A stretch of DNA of 64,000 bases, from the NCBI RefSeq assembly GCF_006438925.1, contig NZ_RCZA01000008.1, positions 1,126-65,125 of the forward strand, read 5' to 3'. Every line of letters starts with the position of its first letter. The stretch's first letter is position 1. A program made the position numbers and the translations under genes. Below, one piece after another: positions 8,861-17,304 of the stretch. Source of the stretch: Pseudomonas mandelii. GTDB lineage: Bacteria > Pseudomonadota > Gammaproteobacteria > Pseudomonadales > Pseudomonadaceae. The notes under the pieces were generated by a model. The model worked only from the letters and a program-made list of their open reading frames with translations. It did no database searches and was not told where the DNA came from.

Positions 8861-9721
8861 ATGAACGCCCCTTTGCAAGGCCACACGGTCAGCAAACCGA
8901 TCGCGGCAGCCCAAGCGCTGCTGTCGGTCGACAACGTCAGCCTCGAATACCGCACGCCACAGCGTGTGGTTCGTGCGACCCATCAGGTCAGTTTTGAAAT
9001 CGATCCGGCAGACCGCTTTGTACTGCTCGGGCCGTCCGGTTGCGGCAAATCAACGTTGCTCAAGGCGGTCGCCGGGTTCATCCAGCCGTGTGAAGGGGAA
9101 ATCCGTCTTCAGGGGCAAACCGTTCATGCCCCGGGGCCGGACCGGATCGTGGTGTTCCAGGAGTTCGACCAACTGCCGCCGTGGAAAACCGTCAAACAGA
9201 ACGTGATGTTTCCGCTGCTTGCCTCGAAAACCCTCAAGCGTAAAGAGGCCGAGGAGCGGGCGCTGCACTACCTGGAAAAGGTCGGTCTGGCGGCGTTTGC
9301 CGATGTTTATCCGCACACCTTGTCCGGCGGCATGAAAGCGCGGGTGGCGATTGCTCGGGCGTTGGCCATGCAGCCGAAAATCCTCTTGATGGACGAACCC
9401 TTCGCCGCCCTCGATGCGCTGACCCGCCGCAAGATGCAGGAAGAATTGCTGCTGCTCTGGGAAGAAGTGCGCTTCACGCTGCTGTTCGTCACGCACTCCA
9501 TCGAAGAAGCGCTGGTGGTGGGCAATCGAATCCTGCTGCTGTCGCCGCATCCGGGGCGGGTGCGGGCGGAAGTCCACAGGCATCAATACGACTTGCACAG
9601 CCTTGGCGGCGTGGCCTTTCAGGAGTCGGCGCGGCGCATTCATCGGTTGTTGTTCGATGAAGGTCAGTCCCCGCAAACCGAGCGTGAGCTGGATTTCTCC
9701 GACATCCGCATCGCTTATTGA
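8861..9721 (+). CDS. ABC transporter ATP-binding protein, sulfonate/nitrate type
   Basis: 286 residues starting at ATG 8861, just after the binding-protein stop, with GGGAG upstream; an earlier in-frame start would overlap the previous gene. Walker A GPSGCGKST is at 57-65, signature LSGGM at 154-158 and Walker B ILLMDEPFAALD follows, with the switch His in FVTHSIEEAL. These are the features of TauB/SsuB-type ATPases. It would power uptake with the membrane protein encoded 20 bases downstream. Confidence 0.92.
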   Translation: MNAPLQGHTVSKPIAAAQALLSVDNVSLEYRTPQRVVRATHQVSFEIDPADRFVLLGPSGCGKSTLLKAVAGFIQPCEGEIRLQGQTVHAPGPDRIVVFQEFDQLPPWKTVKQNVMFPLLASKTLKRKEAEERALHYLEKVGLAAFADVYPHTLSGGMKARVAIARALAMQPKILLMDEPFAALDALTRRKMQEELLLLWEEVRFTLLFVTHSIEEALVVGNRILLLSPHPGRVRAEVHRHQYDLHSLGGVAFQESARRIHRLLFDEGQSPQTERELDFSDIRIAY

Positions 9722-9741
9722 GCCATTGAGAGGAGTGCCCG

Positions 9742-10608
9742 ATGAGCCTTTTACCATCCCCGCGTGAAGAATTTGAAACAGTGTTGCAGCCACTGACGAG
9801 TGTGCCGCTGGAGCGTGAATTGCCGCTCGGTCAGCGCCTGTGGCAACAAGGCTGGTTACGCAAAAGCCTGATCCTGATTTTGCTCGCGGTCCTGTGGGAG
9901 GTGGTTGCCCGTGTTCAGGACAACGATCTGCTGCTGCCTAGTTTTCTGCAAACCGGGAGCGCGCTGTATGGCGGCTTGCTCAGTGGCGAGTTGCTGGGCA
10001 AAGTCTGGATTTCGCTGGTGGTGTTGCTCAAGGGTTACCTGATCGGCATCGTCCTGGCGTTTGCCCTGACCACGCTGGCGGTGTCGACGCAGTTCGGTCG
10101 CGACCTATTGAGTACGTTGACCTCGATGTTCAACCCGCTGCCGGCGATTGCGTTGTTGCCGTTGGCGCTGCTGTGGTTTGGCCTGGGGCAGAACAGCCTT
10201 ATTTTTGTGTTGGTGCATTCGGTGCTCTGGGCCTTGGCGCTGAATACCTATGCCGGGTTTCTTGGCGTTTCGGAAACCCTGCGCATGGCCGGGCGCAATT
10301 ACGGCCTCAAAGGCATGCGTTTCGTGCTGTTCATCCTGATCCCGGCAGCGCTGCCATCGATTCTCGCCGGACTGAAAATCGGCTGGGCCTTCGCCTGGCG
10401 CACGCTGATCGCCGCCGAACTGGTGTTCGGTGCCACCAGCGGCAAGGGCGGCTTGGGCTGGTACATCTTCCAGAACCGCAACGAGTTGTACACCGACAAG
10501 GTGTTTGCCGGGTTGGCGGTGGTGATCCTGATCGGCTTGCTGGTGGAAAACCTGGTGTTTGATACGTTGGAGCGGGTCACCGTGAAGCGGTGGGGGATGC
10601 AGCGGTAA
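9742..10608 (+). CDS. ABC transporter permease, sulfonate/nitrate type
   Basis: 288 residues with about six membrane spans (first around residues 42-60, LILILLAVLWEVVARV). The EAA-like coupling loop that contacts the ATPase is visible near AGRNYGLKGMRFVLFILIPAALPSI (written here only to mark position, about residues 186-210). It belongs to the TauC/SsuC permease group. It is the last gene of the putative dioxygenase/importer operon; a REPIN follows at once. Confidence 0.9.
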   Translation: MSLLPSPREEFETVLQPLTSVPLERELPLGQRLWQQGWLRKSLILILLAVLWEVVARVQDNDLLLPSFLQTGSALYGGLLSGELLGKVWISLVVLLKGYLIGIVLAFALTTLAVSTQFGRDLLSTLTSMFNPLPAIALLPLALLWFGLGQNSLIFVLVHSVLWALALNTYAGFLGVSETLRMAGRNYGLKGMRFVLFILIPAALPSILAGLKIGWAFAWRTLIAAELVFGATSGKGGLGWYIFQNRNELYTDKVFAGLAVVILIGLLVENLVFDTLERVTVKRWGMQR

Positions 10609-10625
10609 AGTTCTATGGTGTCTGG

Positions 10626-10734
10626 TCTGGCCCCTTCGCGAGCAGGCTCGCTCCCACAGGTTTTGTGTCGAAAACAAAATCTGTATCCGCTCAAGATCCA
10701 CTGTGGGAGCGAGCCTGCTCGCGAAGGGGCCAGA
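10626..10734. repeat. REPIN, GCGAGCAGGCTCGCTCCCAC type
   Basis: Inverted pair: CCCCTTCGCGAGCAGGCTCG on the left, its complement on the right with GAAGGGGCCAGA. The palindrome extends beyond the REP core through CTGGCCCC/GGGGCCAG. It lies between the permease and the LysR gene. Confidence 0.9.
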
Positions 10735-10810
10735 TCAGCCAACACATCAGCCGGGGGATGTTTGCTAGCATTGCGTCTGCATTAATCCAGATCAGACACG
10801 AGTGCTCAGC

Positions 10811-11731
10811 ATGCAACTCCCGGACATGAACTTGTTGGTCGCCCTCGACGCCTTGCTCGACGAGGGCAGTGTGGTGGGCGCCGCACGGCGGATGAACCTC
10901 AGCCCGGCGGCGATGAGCCGGACGCTGACGCGTATTCGCGAGGCCATCGGCGATCCGATCCTGGTGCGCGCCGGTCGTGGCCTGGTGCCGACGCCCAAGG
11001 CGCTGGCGTTGCGCGAGCAGGTGCGTGACGTGGTGGAACAGGCTGCGCTGTTGTTTCGCTCGGCCGATGCGGTGGAGCTGGGCACATTGCGCCGTCGGTT
11101 CAGTATTCGCGCCAATGACTTTTTCGTCGGCGTTTACGGCGGAAAGCTGTTCGACACTCTGGATCGTCAGGCGCCGCACTGCGAACTGCGTTTTGTGCCG
11201 GAAGGCGATGGCGATGACGAAGCGCTGCGCGAAGGGCGGATCGACCTGAGCATCAGCAATACCCGGCCGTTGACCCCGGAAGTGAAGATTCAGAATCTGT
11301 TCTCTACTCATTTCGTCGGCCTGGTTCGCGAAGACCATCCGCTGTTCGACGAGGAGATCACGGCCGAACGTTTCGCCGGGTTTTCCCATATCAGCATGTC
11401 CCGTCGCGGCATCGCCCGTGGCCCGATCGATACCGCGCTCAACGCCTTGGGGCTGGAACGGCGGGTGGCGGTGATTGCGCCGAGTTTCCATGCGGCGATG
11501 TTTGCCTTGCCTGATTCCGATTTGATTCTGCCGGTACCCAAGGAGGCATTGCTGAGCGTCCAGCGCCTGGGTCTGAAGCTACGTTCCTTCACGCTGCCAA
11601 TTCCCTTGCCCACCCTGATGCTGACCCAGGCCTGGCACCCGCGTTTCGACAAGGATCCGGCGCATCGCTGGCTGCGCGAAACACTCAAGGCCTGTTGCGA
11701 CGAGACGTGGCTGGCCGCACAACCTACCTGA
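10811..11731 (+). CDS. LysR-family transcriptional regulator
   Basis: About 306 residues. The N-terminal winged helix-turn-helix is clear (MNLLVALDALLDEGSVVGAA and SPAAMSRTLTRIREAIGDPI, residues about 6-50), with a linker helix and a LysR substrate-binding domain. The start is ATG 10811; GTG 10802, three codons earlier, is also possible. It sits between the ABC operon and the efflux operon on the same strand and could regulate either. The nearness to the pump genes, separated only by a REPIN, makes the pump slightly more likely. The inducer is unknown. Confidence 0.9.
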   Translation: MQLPDMNLLVALDALLDEGSVVGAARRMNLSPAAMSRTLTRIREAIGDPILVRAGRGLVPTPKALALREQVRDVVEQAALLFRSADAVELGTLRRRFSIRANDFFVGVYGGKLFDTLDRQAPHCELRFVPEGDGDDEALREGRIDLSISNTRPLTPEVKIQNLFSTHFVGLVREDHPLFDEEITAERFAGFSHISMSRRGIARGPIDTALNALGLERRVAVIAPSFHAAMFALPDSDLILPVPKEALLSVQRLGLKLRSFTLPIPLPTLMLTQAWHPRFDKDPAHRWLRETLKACCDETWLAAQPT

Positions 11732-11743
11732 AGCTGATCACTT

Positions 11744-11843
11744 ACCCCTGTGGGAGCGGGCTTGCTCGCGAAGGGGCCATCACATTCAACATCTATGGCG
11801 ACTGATACACCGTTTTCGCGAGCAAGCCCGCTCCCACAGGGGT
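11744..11843. repeat. REPIN, GCGAGCAAGCCCGCTCCCAC type
   Basis: Left arm CCCCTGTGGGAGCGGGCTTG and right arm CGCGAGCAAGCCCGCTCCCA, inverted, about 35 bases apart, between the LysR and MFS genes. Confidence 0.9.
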
Positions 11844-11951
11844 TTTGTATTGCTGCGTCCAGCGCATTTATAAGCTGCCAATAAGTCAATTTTCGTAAGG
11901 TCCCGCGCTTCTTAAAATGCTTCGGTATTCAAACCCCGGAGCTTGCAGTAC

Positions 11952-13487
11952 ATGACTTCCCTCACGGTCACGGCGCCTCTCGCCGCGGCCAGCCCGGCTG
12001 CCGTTACGCCACCGGTCTTTGGTCCACGGATCATCATCGGCCTGGTGGGCGTGTTATTGGCGGTGCTGGTGTCGGGCCTGAACGAAATGGTGACCAAGGT
12101 TGCCCTGGCCGACATCCGCGGCGCGTTGGCCATCGGCTACGACGAAGGCACTTGGCTGGTTGCCAGTTACACCGCGACTTCGGTGGCGGCCATGGCTTTC
12201 GCGCCGTGGTGCTCAGTGACGTTCTCACTGCGCCGGTTCACCCTCTGCGCCATCAGCGCATTCACCCTGTTGGGCGTGTTGTGCCCGTTCGCTCCAAACT
12301 ACGAAAGCCTGCTGGTCATGCGCACCTTGCAAGGCCTGGCGGGCGGTGCGTTGCCGCCGATGCTGATGACCGTCGCGCTGCGCTTTTTGCCGGCCAACGT
12401 GAAGCTTTATGGGCTGGCCGGTTATGCCCTGACCGCGACGTTCGGTCCGGGGCTCGGCACTCCGCTGGCCGGGTTGTGGACCGAACACGTCGGATGGCAA
12501 TGGACCTTCTGGCAAATCATCGCGCCGTGCCTGATCGCCATGCTCGCGGTGGCGTATGGCTTGCCCCAGGACCCGTTGCGCCTGGAGCGCTTCAAGCAAT
12601 TCAACTGGCGCGGCTTGCTGCTGGGGTTTCCGGCGATCTGCATGCTGGTGATCGGCATTTTGCAAGGCAATCGGCTGGACTGGTTCGAGTCGAGCCTGAT
12701 CTGCGGATTGCTCGGTGGTGGGTTGCTGTTGCTGGTGTTGTTCCTGATCAACGAATGGTCGCAGCCGATGCCGTTTTTCAAGCTGCAGATGCTCGGCATC
12801 CGCAATCTGTCGTTCGCCTTGCTGACCCTGGCCGGGGTGTTGGTGGTGCTGCTGGCGGTGATCATTATTCCGTCCAGTTACCTGGCGCAGGTCCAGGGTT
12901 ATCGCCCGGTTCAGACCGCGCCGATCATGTTGCTGGCGGCGCTGCCGCAGTTGATCGCGCTGCCGTTGGTGGCGGCGTTGTGCAACCTGCGTTGGGTCGA
13001 TTGCCGCTGGGTGCTGGGGATTGGCCTGAGCATGCTGACGCTGTCCTGCATCGGTGGGTCGCAGCTGACGTCGGTGTGGAATCGCGACGACTTCTATGTG
13101 CTGCAACTGCTGCAAATCTTCGGTCAGCCGATGGCGGTGCTGCCGCTGTTGATGCTCTCCACCGGCAGCATCAGCCCGATGGAAGGGCCCTTCGCTTCAG
13201 CCTGGTTCAACACCGTAAAAGGCCTGGCGGCGGTGATCGCCACCGGTGTGCTGGAGGCGTTGACCACCTCAAGGCTGCATTTCCACTCGGTGATGCTGGT
13301 GGACAACCTCGGCAACTCACCCCTGGTCGACACCGACAGCGCGGGCCTTGCCCACCGGCTGCATGAGCAGGCCGTGGTGCTGACGGCATCGGATCTTTAT
13401 CTGTGCATGGCTGGCGTCGCACTGGCGCTGATCCTGCTGATTTTCTGGCTGCCGACGCGGATCTATCCGCCGCGCGCGCCGACTTGA
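11952..13487 (+). CDS. MFS drug/proton antiporter, EmrB/QacA (DHA2) type
   Basis: About 511 residues, almost wholly hydrophobic with some 14 membrane spans, as expected for the 14-helix DHA2 group. The motif around GTWLVASYTATSVAAMAFAP and the GYALTATFGPGLGTPLAG segment (motif C-like, antiporter) support an exporter. ATG 11952 is preferred (CGGAG about 10 bases upstream); TTG 11943 is an alternative. Followed by a membrane fusion protein and an outer-membrane factor, so the three should form a complete efflux path. Substrates unknown. Confidence 0.9.
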   Translation: MTSLTVTAPLAAASPAAVTPPVFGPRIIIGLVGVLLAVLVSGLNEMVTKVALADIRGALAIGYDEGTWLVASYTATSVAAMAFAPWCSVTFSLRRFTLCAISAFTLLGVLCPFAPNYESLLVMRTLQGLAGGALPPMLMTVALRFLPANVKLYGLAGYALTATFGPGLGTPLAGLWTEHVGWQWTFWQIIAPCLIAMLAVAYGLPQDPLRLERFKQFNWRGLLLGFPAICMLVIGILQGNRLDWFESSLICGLLGGGLLLLVLFLINEWSQPMPFFKLQMLGIRNLSFALLTLAGVLVVLLAVIIIPSSYLAQVQGYRPVQTAPIMLLAALPQLIALPLVAALCNLRWVDCRWVLGIGLSMLTLSCIGGSQLTSVWNRDDFYVLQLLQIFGQPMAVLPLLMLSTGSISPMEGPFASAWFNTVKGLAAVIATGVLEALTTSRLHFHSVMLVDNLGNSPLVDTDSAGLAHRLHEQAVVLTASDLYLCMAGVALALILLIFWLPTRIYPPRAPT

Positions 13488-13513
13488 ATGCTTCGCTGAA
13501 ACAGAAGGTTTTT

Positions 13514-14584
13514 ATGACGACTCAATCAAAGCAAAAAGTGGCTGTTGGCGTCGCCGCGGTGGTGGCGCTCGGTGTGCTGGTGTATTGGCTGGCGCCCGGC
13601 CTGTTCGGCAAGCGCACGCAACAGAACACCAATGACGCCTTTGTCTCGGCGGACTTCACGCTGGTGGTGCCGCGCGTGGCCGGGTTCATCAAGGAAGTGC
13701 TGGTGGAGGACAACCAGCAGGTCAAGGCCGGGCAGCTGCTGGCGTTGATTGATGACCGGGATTTGCGTGCCGCCGCCCAAGCGGCAGACGCTGAAACCCT
13801 GGTGGCCAGGGCGCAACTGCAAAATGCCCGTGCGACCCTTGAACGCCAGGCTTCGGTGATCGCTCAAGCCCAGGCCACGGCCGTGTCGGCCAAGGCTGAA
13901 ATGGCCTTCGCCGAGCATGAATTGAACCGCTACAACCATCTCGCCGGAGTGGGCGCGGGCACGGTGCAGAACGCCCAACAAGCGCGTACTCGCATCGATC
14001 AGGCCACCGCGCGGCTGGCTAACGTGACGGCGGTGCTGGCGGCGGAACGCAAACAGGTGGAGATCCTCACCGCCCAGCGTGACGCGGCGGAAGGTGGGCT
14101 GAAACGGGCGCAAGCGGCGCTGGAAATGGCCAGCTACGAGCTGTCCTACACACGCATCGTTGCACCTCAGGACGGTATGGTCGGCGAGCGCGCCGTTCGG
14201 GTCGGCGCCTATGTCACGCCGGGGAGCAAAATCCTCGCGGTGGTGCCGCTTGCGCAGGCCTATGTGGTCGCCAATTTTCAGGAGACTCAACTGACCGACG
14301 TGCAGCCGGGGCAGGACGTGCAAGTGCGTGTCGACAGCCTCGGCGGTGAGGCCCTGAGCGGTCGAGTCGAGAGCATCGCACCGGCCACGGGTGTGACGTT
14401 CGCCTCGGTCAAGCCGGACAACGCCACCGGCAACTTCACCAAGGTGGTGCAGCGGATTCCGGTGAAAATCGTCCTTGATCCGGGTCTGGCATTGGCCGAA
14501 CGGTTGCGCGTGGGGATGTCAGTTGAGGCGAGTATTGATACGGCAAGTGCCACCACCGATGAGCATGAGGTCGCTCAACGATGA
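13514..14584 (+). CDS. HlyD/EmrA-family membrane fusion protein of efflux pump
   Basis: 356 residues. Starts at ATG 13514 after AGAAGG; a longer frame reading back into the MFS gene is rejected. One N-terminal membrane span (about 9-27, AVGVAAVVALGVLVYWLA), lipoyl halves around DFTLVVPRVAGFIKEVLVED and YTRIVAPQDGMVGE, and a coiled-coil hairpin between them. It joins the MFS protein to an outer-membrane channel. Its stop codon overlaps the ATG of the next gene (ATGA at 14581). Confidence 0.9.
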   Translation: MTTQSKQKVAVGVAAVVALGVLVYWLAPGLFGKRTQQNTNDAFVSADFTLVVPRVAGFIKEVLVEDNQQVKAGQLLALIDDRDLRAAAQAADAETLVARAQLQNARATLERQASVIAQAQATAVSAKAEMAFAEHELNRYNHLAGVGAGTVQNAQQARTRIDQATARLANVTAVLAAERKQVEILTAQRDAAEGGLKRAQAALEMASYELSYTRIVAPQDGMVGERAVRVGAYVTPGSKILAVVPLAQAYVVANFQETQLTDVQPGQDVQVRVDSLGGEALSGRVESIAPATGVTFASVKPDNATGNFTKVVQRIPVKIVLDPGLALAERLRVGMSVEASIDTASATTDEHEVAQR

Positions 14585-16167
14585 AGGTTTTCGTTGATAG
14601 GGCTGACGTCTTCGCGAGCAGGCTCGCTCCCACATTAGATTTAGGTAATGCACAGATTCATGGCGCAGAAAAAGATCCCCTGTGGGAGCGAGCCTGCTCG
14701 CGAAGAGGCCGGTGGCCTCAACTAACTTTTTGCGCCTTGTTAGTCATGAGCCTTTCAGCCTGCACCGTCGGCCCGGACTTTCAAAAGCCTCAGGCACAGC
14801 CAATCGCCGAGTGGTCGACACCGTCCAGGTCTGCCGCCAGCCAAGCCGTCGCCGAGACCATGGACGAACGCTGGTGGGAAGCGTTCCACGACCCGAAACT
14901 TTCAGCCCTGACTCAGCGAGCCCTCACCGACAACCTCGACCTGAAACTCGCCAGCAGCCGCTTGCAGCAAAGCCGCGCTGTGCGTCAGGTGATCACCGCC
15001 GACCGTTACCCGAATACCGCCGCCACTGGCAGCTACGGGCGTAAACGCAACAGCGGCGAAGGCTTGAACGATCCGTCGGGACACAACGGCGACTCGGCGT
15101 ACAACCTGTGGGACGCAGGCTTCTCCGCGTCCTGGGAACTGGATTTCTGGGGTCGTGTGCGTCGCGAAACCGAAGCCGCCGACGCCACCCTGGAAGTCGC
15201 GGAAAACGACCGGCGCGGTGTGCTGCTGTCGGTGCTCGCCGAGACCGCTCAGGACTACATTCAGCTGCGCGGTGTGCAAAGTACGCGAGCCGTCACCGAG
15301 GAGAACCTCGACGTCGCCCGCCACAGCCTGAAACTCTCGCAGCTGCGCCTGGCCGACGGTGTCGCCACCGACCTGGATGTCGCCGAAGCGGCCGCTCAGG
15401 TAGCGGCTATCGAATCGCGTCTGCCCGCTCTGGAGCAGCGTCAGTCGCAACTGATCAACGCCTTGAGCCTGTTGATGGGCGAGCCGCCGCAATCGCTGTC
15501 TGCCGAGTTATCCACAGACGCCCCGGTGCCGCAAACCCCGCGTCAGGTTGCTATCGGCCTGCCGTCGCAACTGGCCGAACGCCGCCCGGACATCCGCCAG
15601 GCCGAAGCCCGCCTGCATGCCGCGACCGCGAGCATCGGTGTGGCCAAGGGTGATTTCTATCCGCGGATCACCCTGTCGGGCAACATCGGATCGCAAGCCA
15701 TGCAGCTCAGCGATTTCGGCTCCTGGGGCTCGCGTTCCTTCGGTATCGGCCCGCAATTCAGCCTGCCGCTGTTTGACGGCGGTCGCCTGCGCGGCGTACT
15801 GCACTTGCGCGAAGCCCAACAACAGGAAGCCGCCATCGCCTACCAGCAAACCGTGCTGCGCGCCTGGCATGAAATCGACGATCAACTGACGGCCTACAAC
15901 GCCAGCCAACTGCGTCGCGACAGCCTTGCCGAAGCCGTCCGCCAAAACCAGATCGCCCTGCGAACCGCGCAACAGCAATATGTGGAAGGGGTAGTGGATT
16001 TCGTTAACGTGCTGACGGTGCAAGGCGCGTTGTTGGCGACTCAGGAGCAGTTTGTGGAGAGCTCTACCGGGGTGTCGCTGGCAATGGTCGGGTTGTACAA
16101 GGCGTTGGGTGGGGGGTGGGAGTCGGTGTATCCAGTGGCAAACGTAGTTACCAGTAATCCGGTTTGA
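14581..16167 (+). CDS. NodT-type outer-membrane efflux lipoprotein with REPIN-derived N-terminal extension
   Basis: 528 residues if read from ATG 14581. From about residue 50 it is a standard RND/MFS outer-membrane factor: hydrophobic segment LTFCALLVMS, lipobox LSAC, then TVGPDFQKPQ and two OEP repeats (EARLHAATASIGVAKGDFYP, FSLPLFDGGRLRG). The first about 45 residues are translated REPIN sequence (LWERACSRRG is the usual product of this repeat). The frame stays open through the repeat. No better start exists close to the lipobox: ATG 14746 leaves only four residues before its cysteine. The gene starts inside the upstream stop codon (ATGA). Whether the extended leader still directs export is an open question. 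Confidence 0.88.
   Translation: MKVFVDRADVFASRLAPTLDLGNAQIHGAEKDPLWERACSRRGRWPQLTFCALLVMSLSACTVGPDFQKPQAQPIAEWSTPSRSAASQAVAETMDERWWEAFHDPKLSALTQRALTDNLDLKLASSRLQQSRAVRQVITADRYPNTAATGSYGRKRNSGEGLNDPSGHNGDSAYNLWDAGFSASWELDFWGRVRRETEAADATLEVAENDRRGVLLSVLAETAQDYIQLRGVQSTRAVTEENLDVARHSLKLSQLRLADGVATDLDVAEAAAQVAAIESRLPALEQRQSQLINALSLLMGEPPQSLSAELSTDAPVPQTPRQVAIGLPSQLAERRPDIRQAEARLHAATASIGVAKGDFYPRITLSGNIGSQAMQLSDFGSWGSRSFGIGPQFSLPLFDGGRLRGVLHLREAQQQEAAIAYQQTVLRAWHEIDDQLTAYNASQLRRDSLAEAVRQNQIALRTAQQQYVEGVVDFVNVLTVQGALLATQEQFVESSTGVSLAMVGLYKALGGGWESVYPVANVVTSNPV
14609..14707. repeat. REPIN inside the 5' end of the outer-membrane factor gene
   Basis: Left arm TCTTCGCGAGCAGGCTCGCT, right arm AGCGAGCCTGCTCGCGAAGA, inverted. 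Unlike the other copies it lies within an open coding frame, between the overlapping start codon and the lipoprotein signal. Confidence 0.9.
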
Positions 16168-16838
16168 TGGCAGGCGTTTTACGGGTAGGCGCGCGTTCCG
16201 GGAACTGGTGTGACTGCAACTCTTCTGCAGAGATGACTCGACGCATCCAATGGGAATGTTCCTTCAGCGAACCTGGTGAAGGACAGTTCAATTCAGCTCG
16301 ATGAGGAAGAATGACCCCGATAGTTATGTCAGGAAAATCTTCGCGAATAGCTTTAAGGGCTGGAGTCATGTCTGTGTCGCTGGAAACCAGTACGAGTTGT
16401 TCAATACGGTCATGCACTTCAAGAGCGGCTTGCTTGGTAGCAGTGCGGTACATGCTGATCGCGATGTGAACATCCGTTTCTTTCTCTTCAAGCTTCCAAA
16501 TGTCGACCTTGTCTTGACGGGAAGCACCTGTTTTCCTGTCGATGAAGCGCGGAGCTTTCGCCGGTTCGAGCGAGTGCCGGCCATAGTGCACTGCTACTTT
16601 GGTAGCTTTCAGTGCTCGCACATAGGAGTCTTGAGCCTCTTTCGAGATTTTTCCCCGAGTGGCGAGTATCGGTTTTACGGAAGAAGTGAAGTAATCAACG
16701 GAGATGATTGAGCTTTGCGGGTTTTCGATATATGTGACATGGGCCAGCAGGCCTTTGAGGTTGAGCCACTTAATAGGGAGTGCCCGCGAGCAACCCGTAA
16801 AACAGATTGTAGCCATCAACAAAAAAAGCGGTGCGCAC
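16148..16838 (-). pseudogene. NYN-domain (LabA/DUF88-like) nuclease gene, frameshifted near its start
   Basis: The downstream frame encodes about 205 residues with PIN-like NYN features: KWLNLKGLLAHV, the alternating central region and the acidic SSDTDMTPALKAIREDF motif near the C-terminal half. The true start appears to be GTG 16838, with GAGGA 8 bases upstream, giving MRTAFFVDGYNLFYGLLAGTPY; the F-x-D-G-Y-N motif carries the family's first catalytic Asp. A stop then interrupts (TAT TAA G). Removing one T near 16771-16775 gives TPYKWLNLK, the form expected in the family. So one extra base splits the gene. It may be a pseudogene or a sequencing error. It overlaps the end of the convergent efflux gene by 20 bases. 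Confidence 0.78.
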
Positions 16839-16849
16839 GAACTTAATCC

Positions 16850-16881
16850 TCAAAAACGAAAAAACCGGCCTAGGCCGGTTT
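16850..16881 (-). terminator. Intrinsic terminator between leader RNA and NYN gene
   Basis: A perfect 20-base palindrome AAACCGGCCTAGGCCGGTTT (16862-16881). On the minus strand it is followed by a T-rich run (TTTTTTCGTTTTTG), then the SD and GTG of the NYN gene. It could act as an attenuator or as the end of a separate small RNA. Confidence 0.75.
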
Positions 16882-16930
16882 CTTCACCCCAACTGCCAGA
16901 GAACTGAATCTCTGCGTACGGGGTTGAGTT
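16850..16930 (-). ncRNA. Candidate small structured RNA upstream of the NYN gene
   Basis: Between a sigma70-like promoter and the terminator, the minus strand would give an RNA of about 75-80 bases. It folds on paper into an outer stem ACCCC/GGGGT, an inner stem CAGAGA/TCTCTG with a six-base loop, then the terminator hairpin. There is no open frame of note. I do not recognise the family. Confidence 0.45.
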
Positions 16931-16936
16931 GGAGCA

Positions 16937-16966
16937 ATCCTAAGTCGTGCTCGCCACGCACGTCAA
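16937..16966 (-). promoter_or_regulatory. Sigma70-like promoter for leader RNA / NYN gene
   Basis: On the minus strand, -35 TTGACG (16966-16961), an 18-base spacer and -10 TAGGAT (16942-16937). This places the start near 16930. Confidence 0.5.
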
Positions 16967-17304
16967 CCACCGATTGACCAGGAGCTACACGACGGCATGC
17001 ACTCCAGCGCCGACGAGTCAGTTTTGATCACCGACCTAGGTTATGGTCAAGGCGTTGTTGACCTGAGTTATTAGTGATTGCTACAGGAAGAGTGTTGAGG
17101 TGCTGCATTTCGATAAAAGTTTGAAGTGTATGTTCCCAATTTGATGTGGGATTTATTACCGAGGGGTACTGAAGGAAAGCCTAAGTATCTGTGCTGAGAA
17201 ATTTGGCTATTTTGAAACATTACATTTCTATCCAATGAAGGCCATCCGCTTGACGCCCACCCACGCTGTCATAGACTCCGCTCATCCGTCAGGGAGTTAC
17301 GGTT
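16967..17304 (+). promoter_or_regulatory. Intergenic region with promoter of the HlyD/M50 operon
   Basis: No gene seen in these 338 bases, which are more AT-rich than the flanks. Close to the downstream gene lie -35 TTGACG (17250-17255), a 16-base spacer and -10 TAGACT (17272-17277), a plausible sigma70 promoter starting transcription about 20 bases before ATG 17305. The rest (16967-17240) shows nothing I can name. Confidence 0.5.

Noticed and set aside
6915..10608. Naming the genes tauABCD
   Set aside because: Gene order differs from tauABCD and the ligand cannot be read from sequence; other sulfonates are equally possible.
16301..16711. Plus-strand 136-codon frame in the NYN region
   Set aside because: Antisense to the NYN coding sequence, whose domain motifs are on the minus strand.
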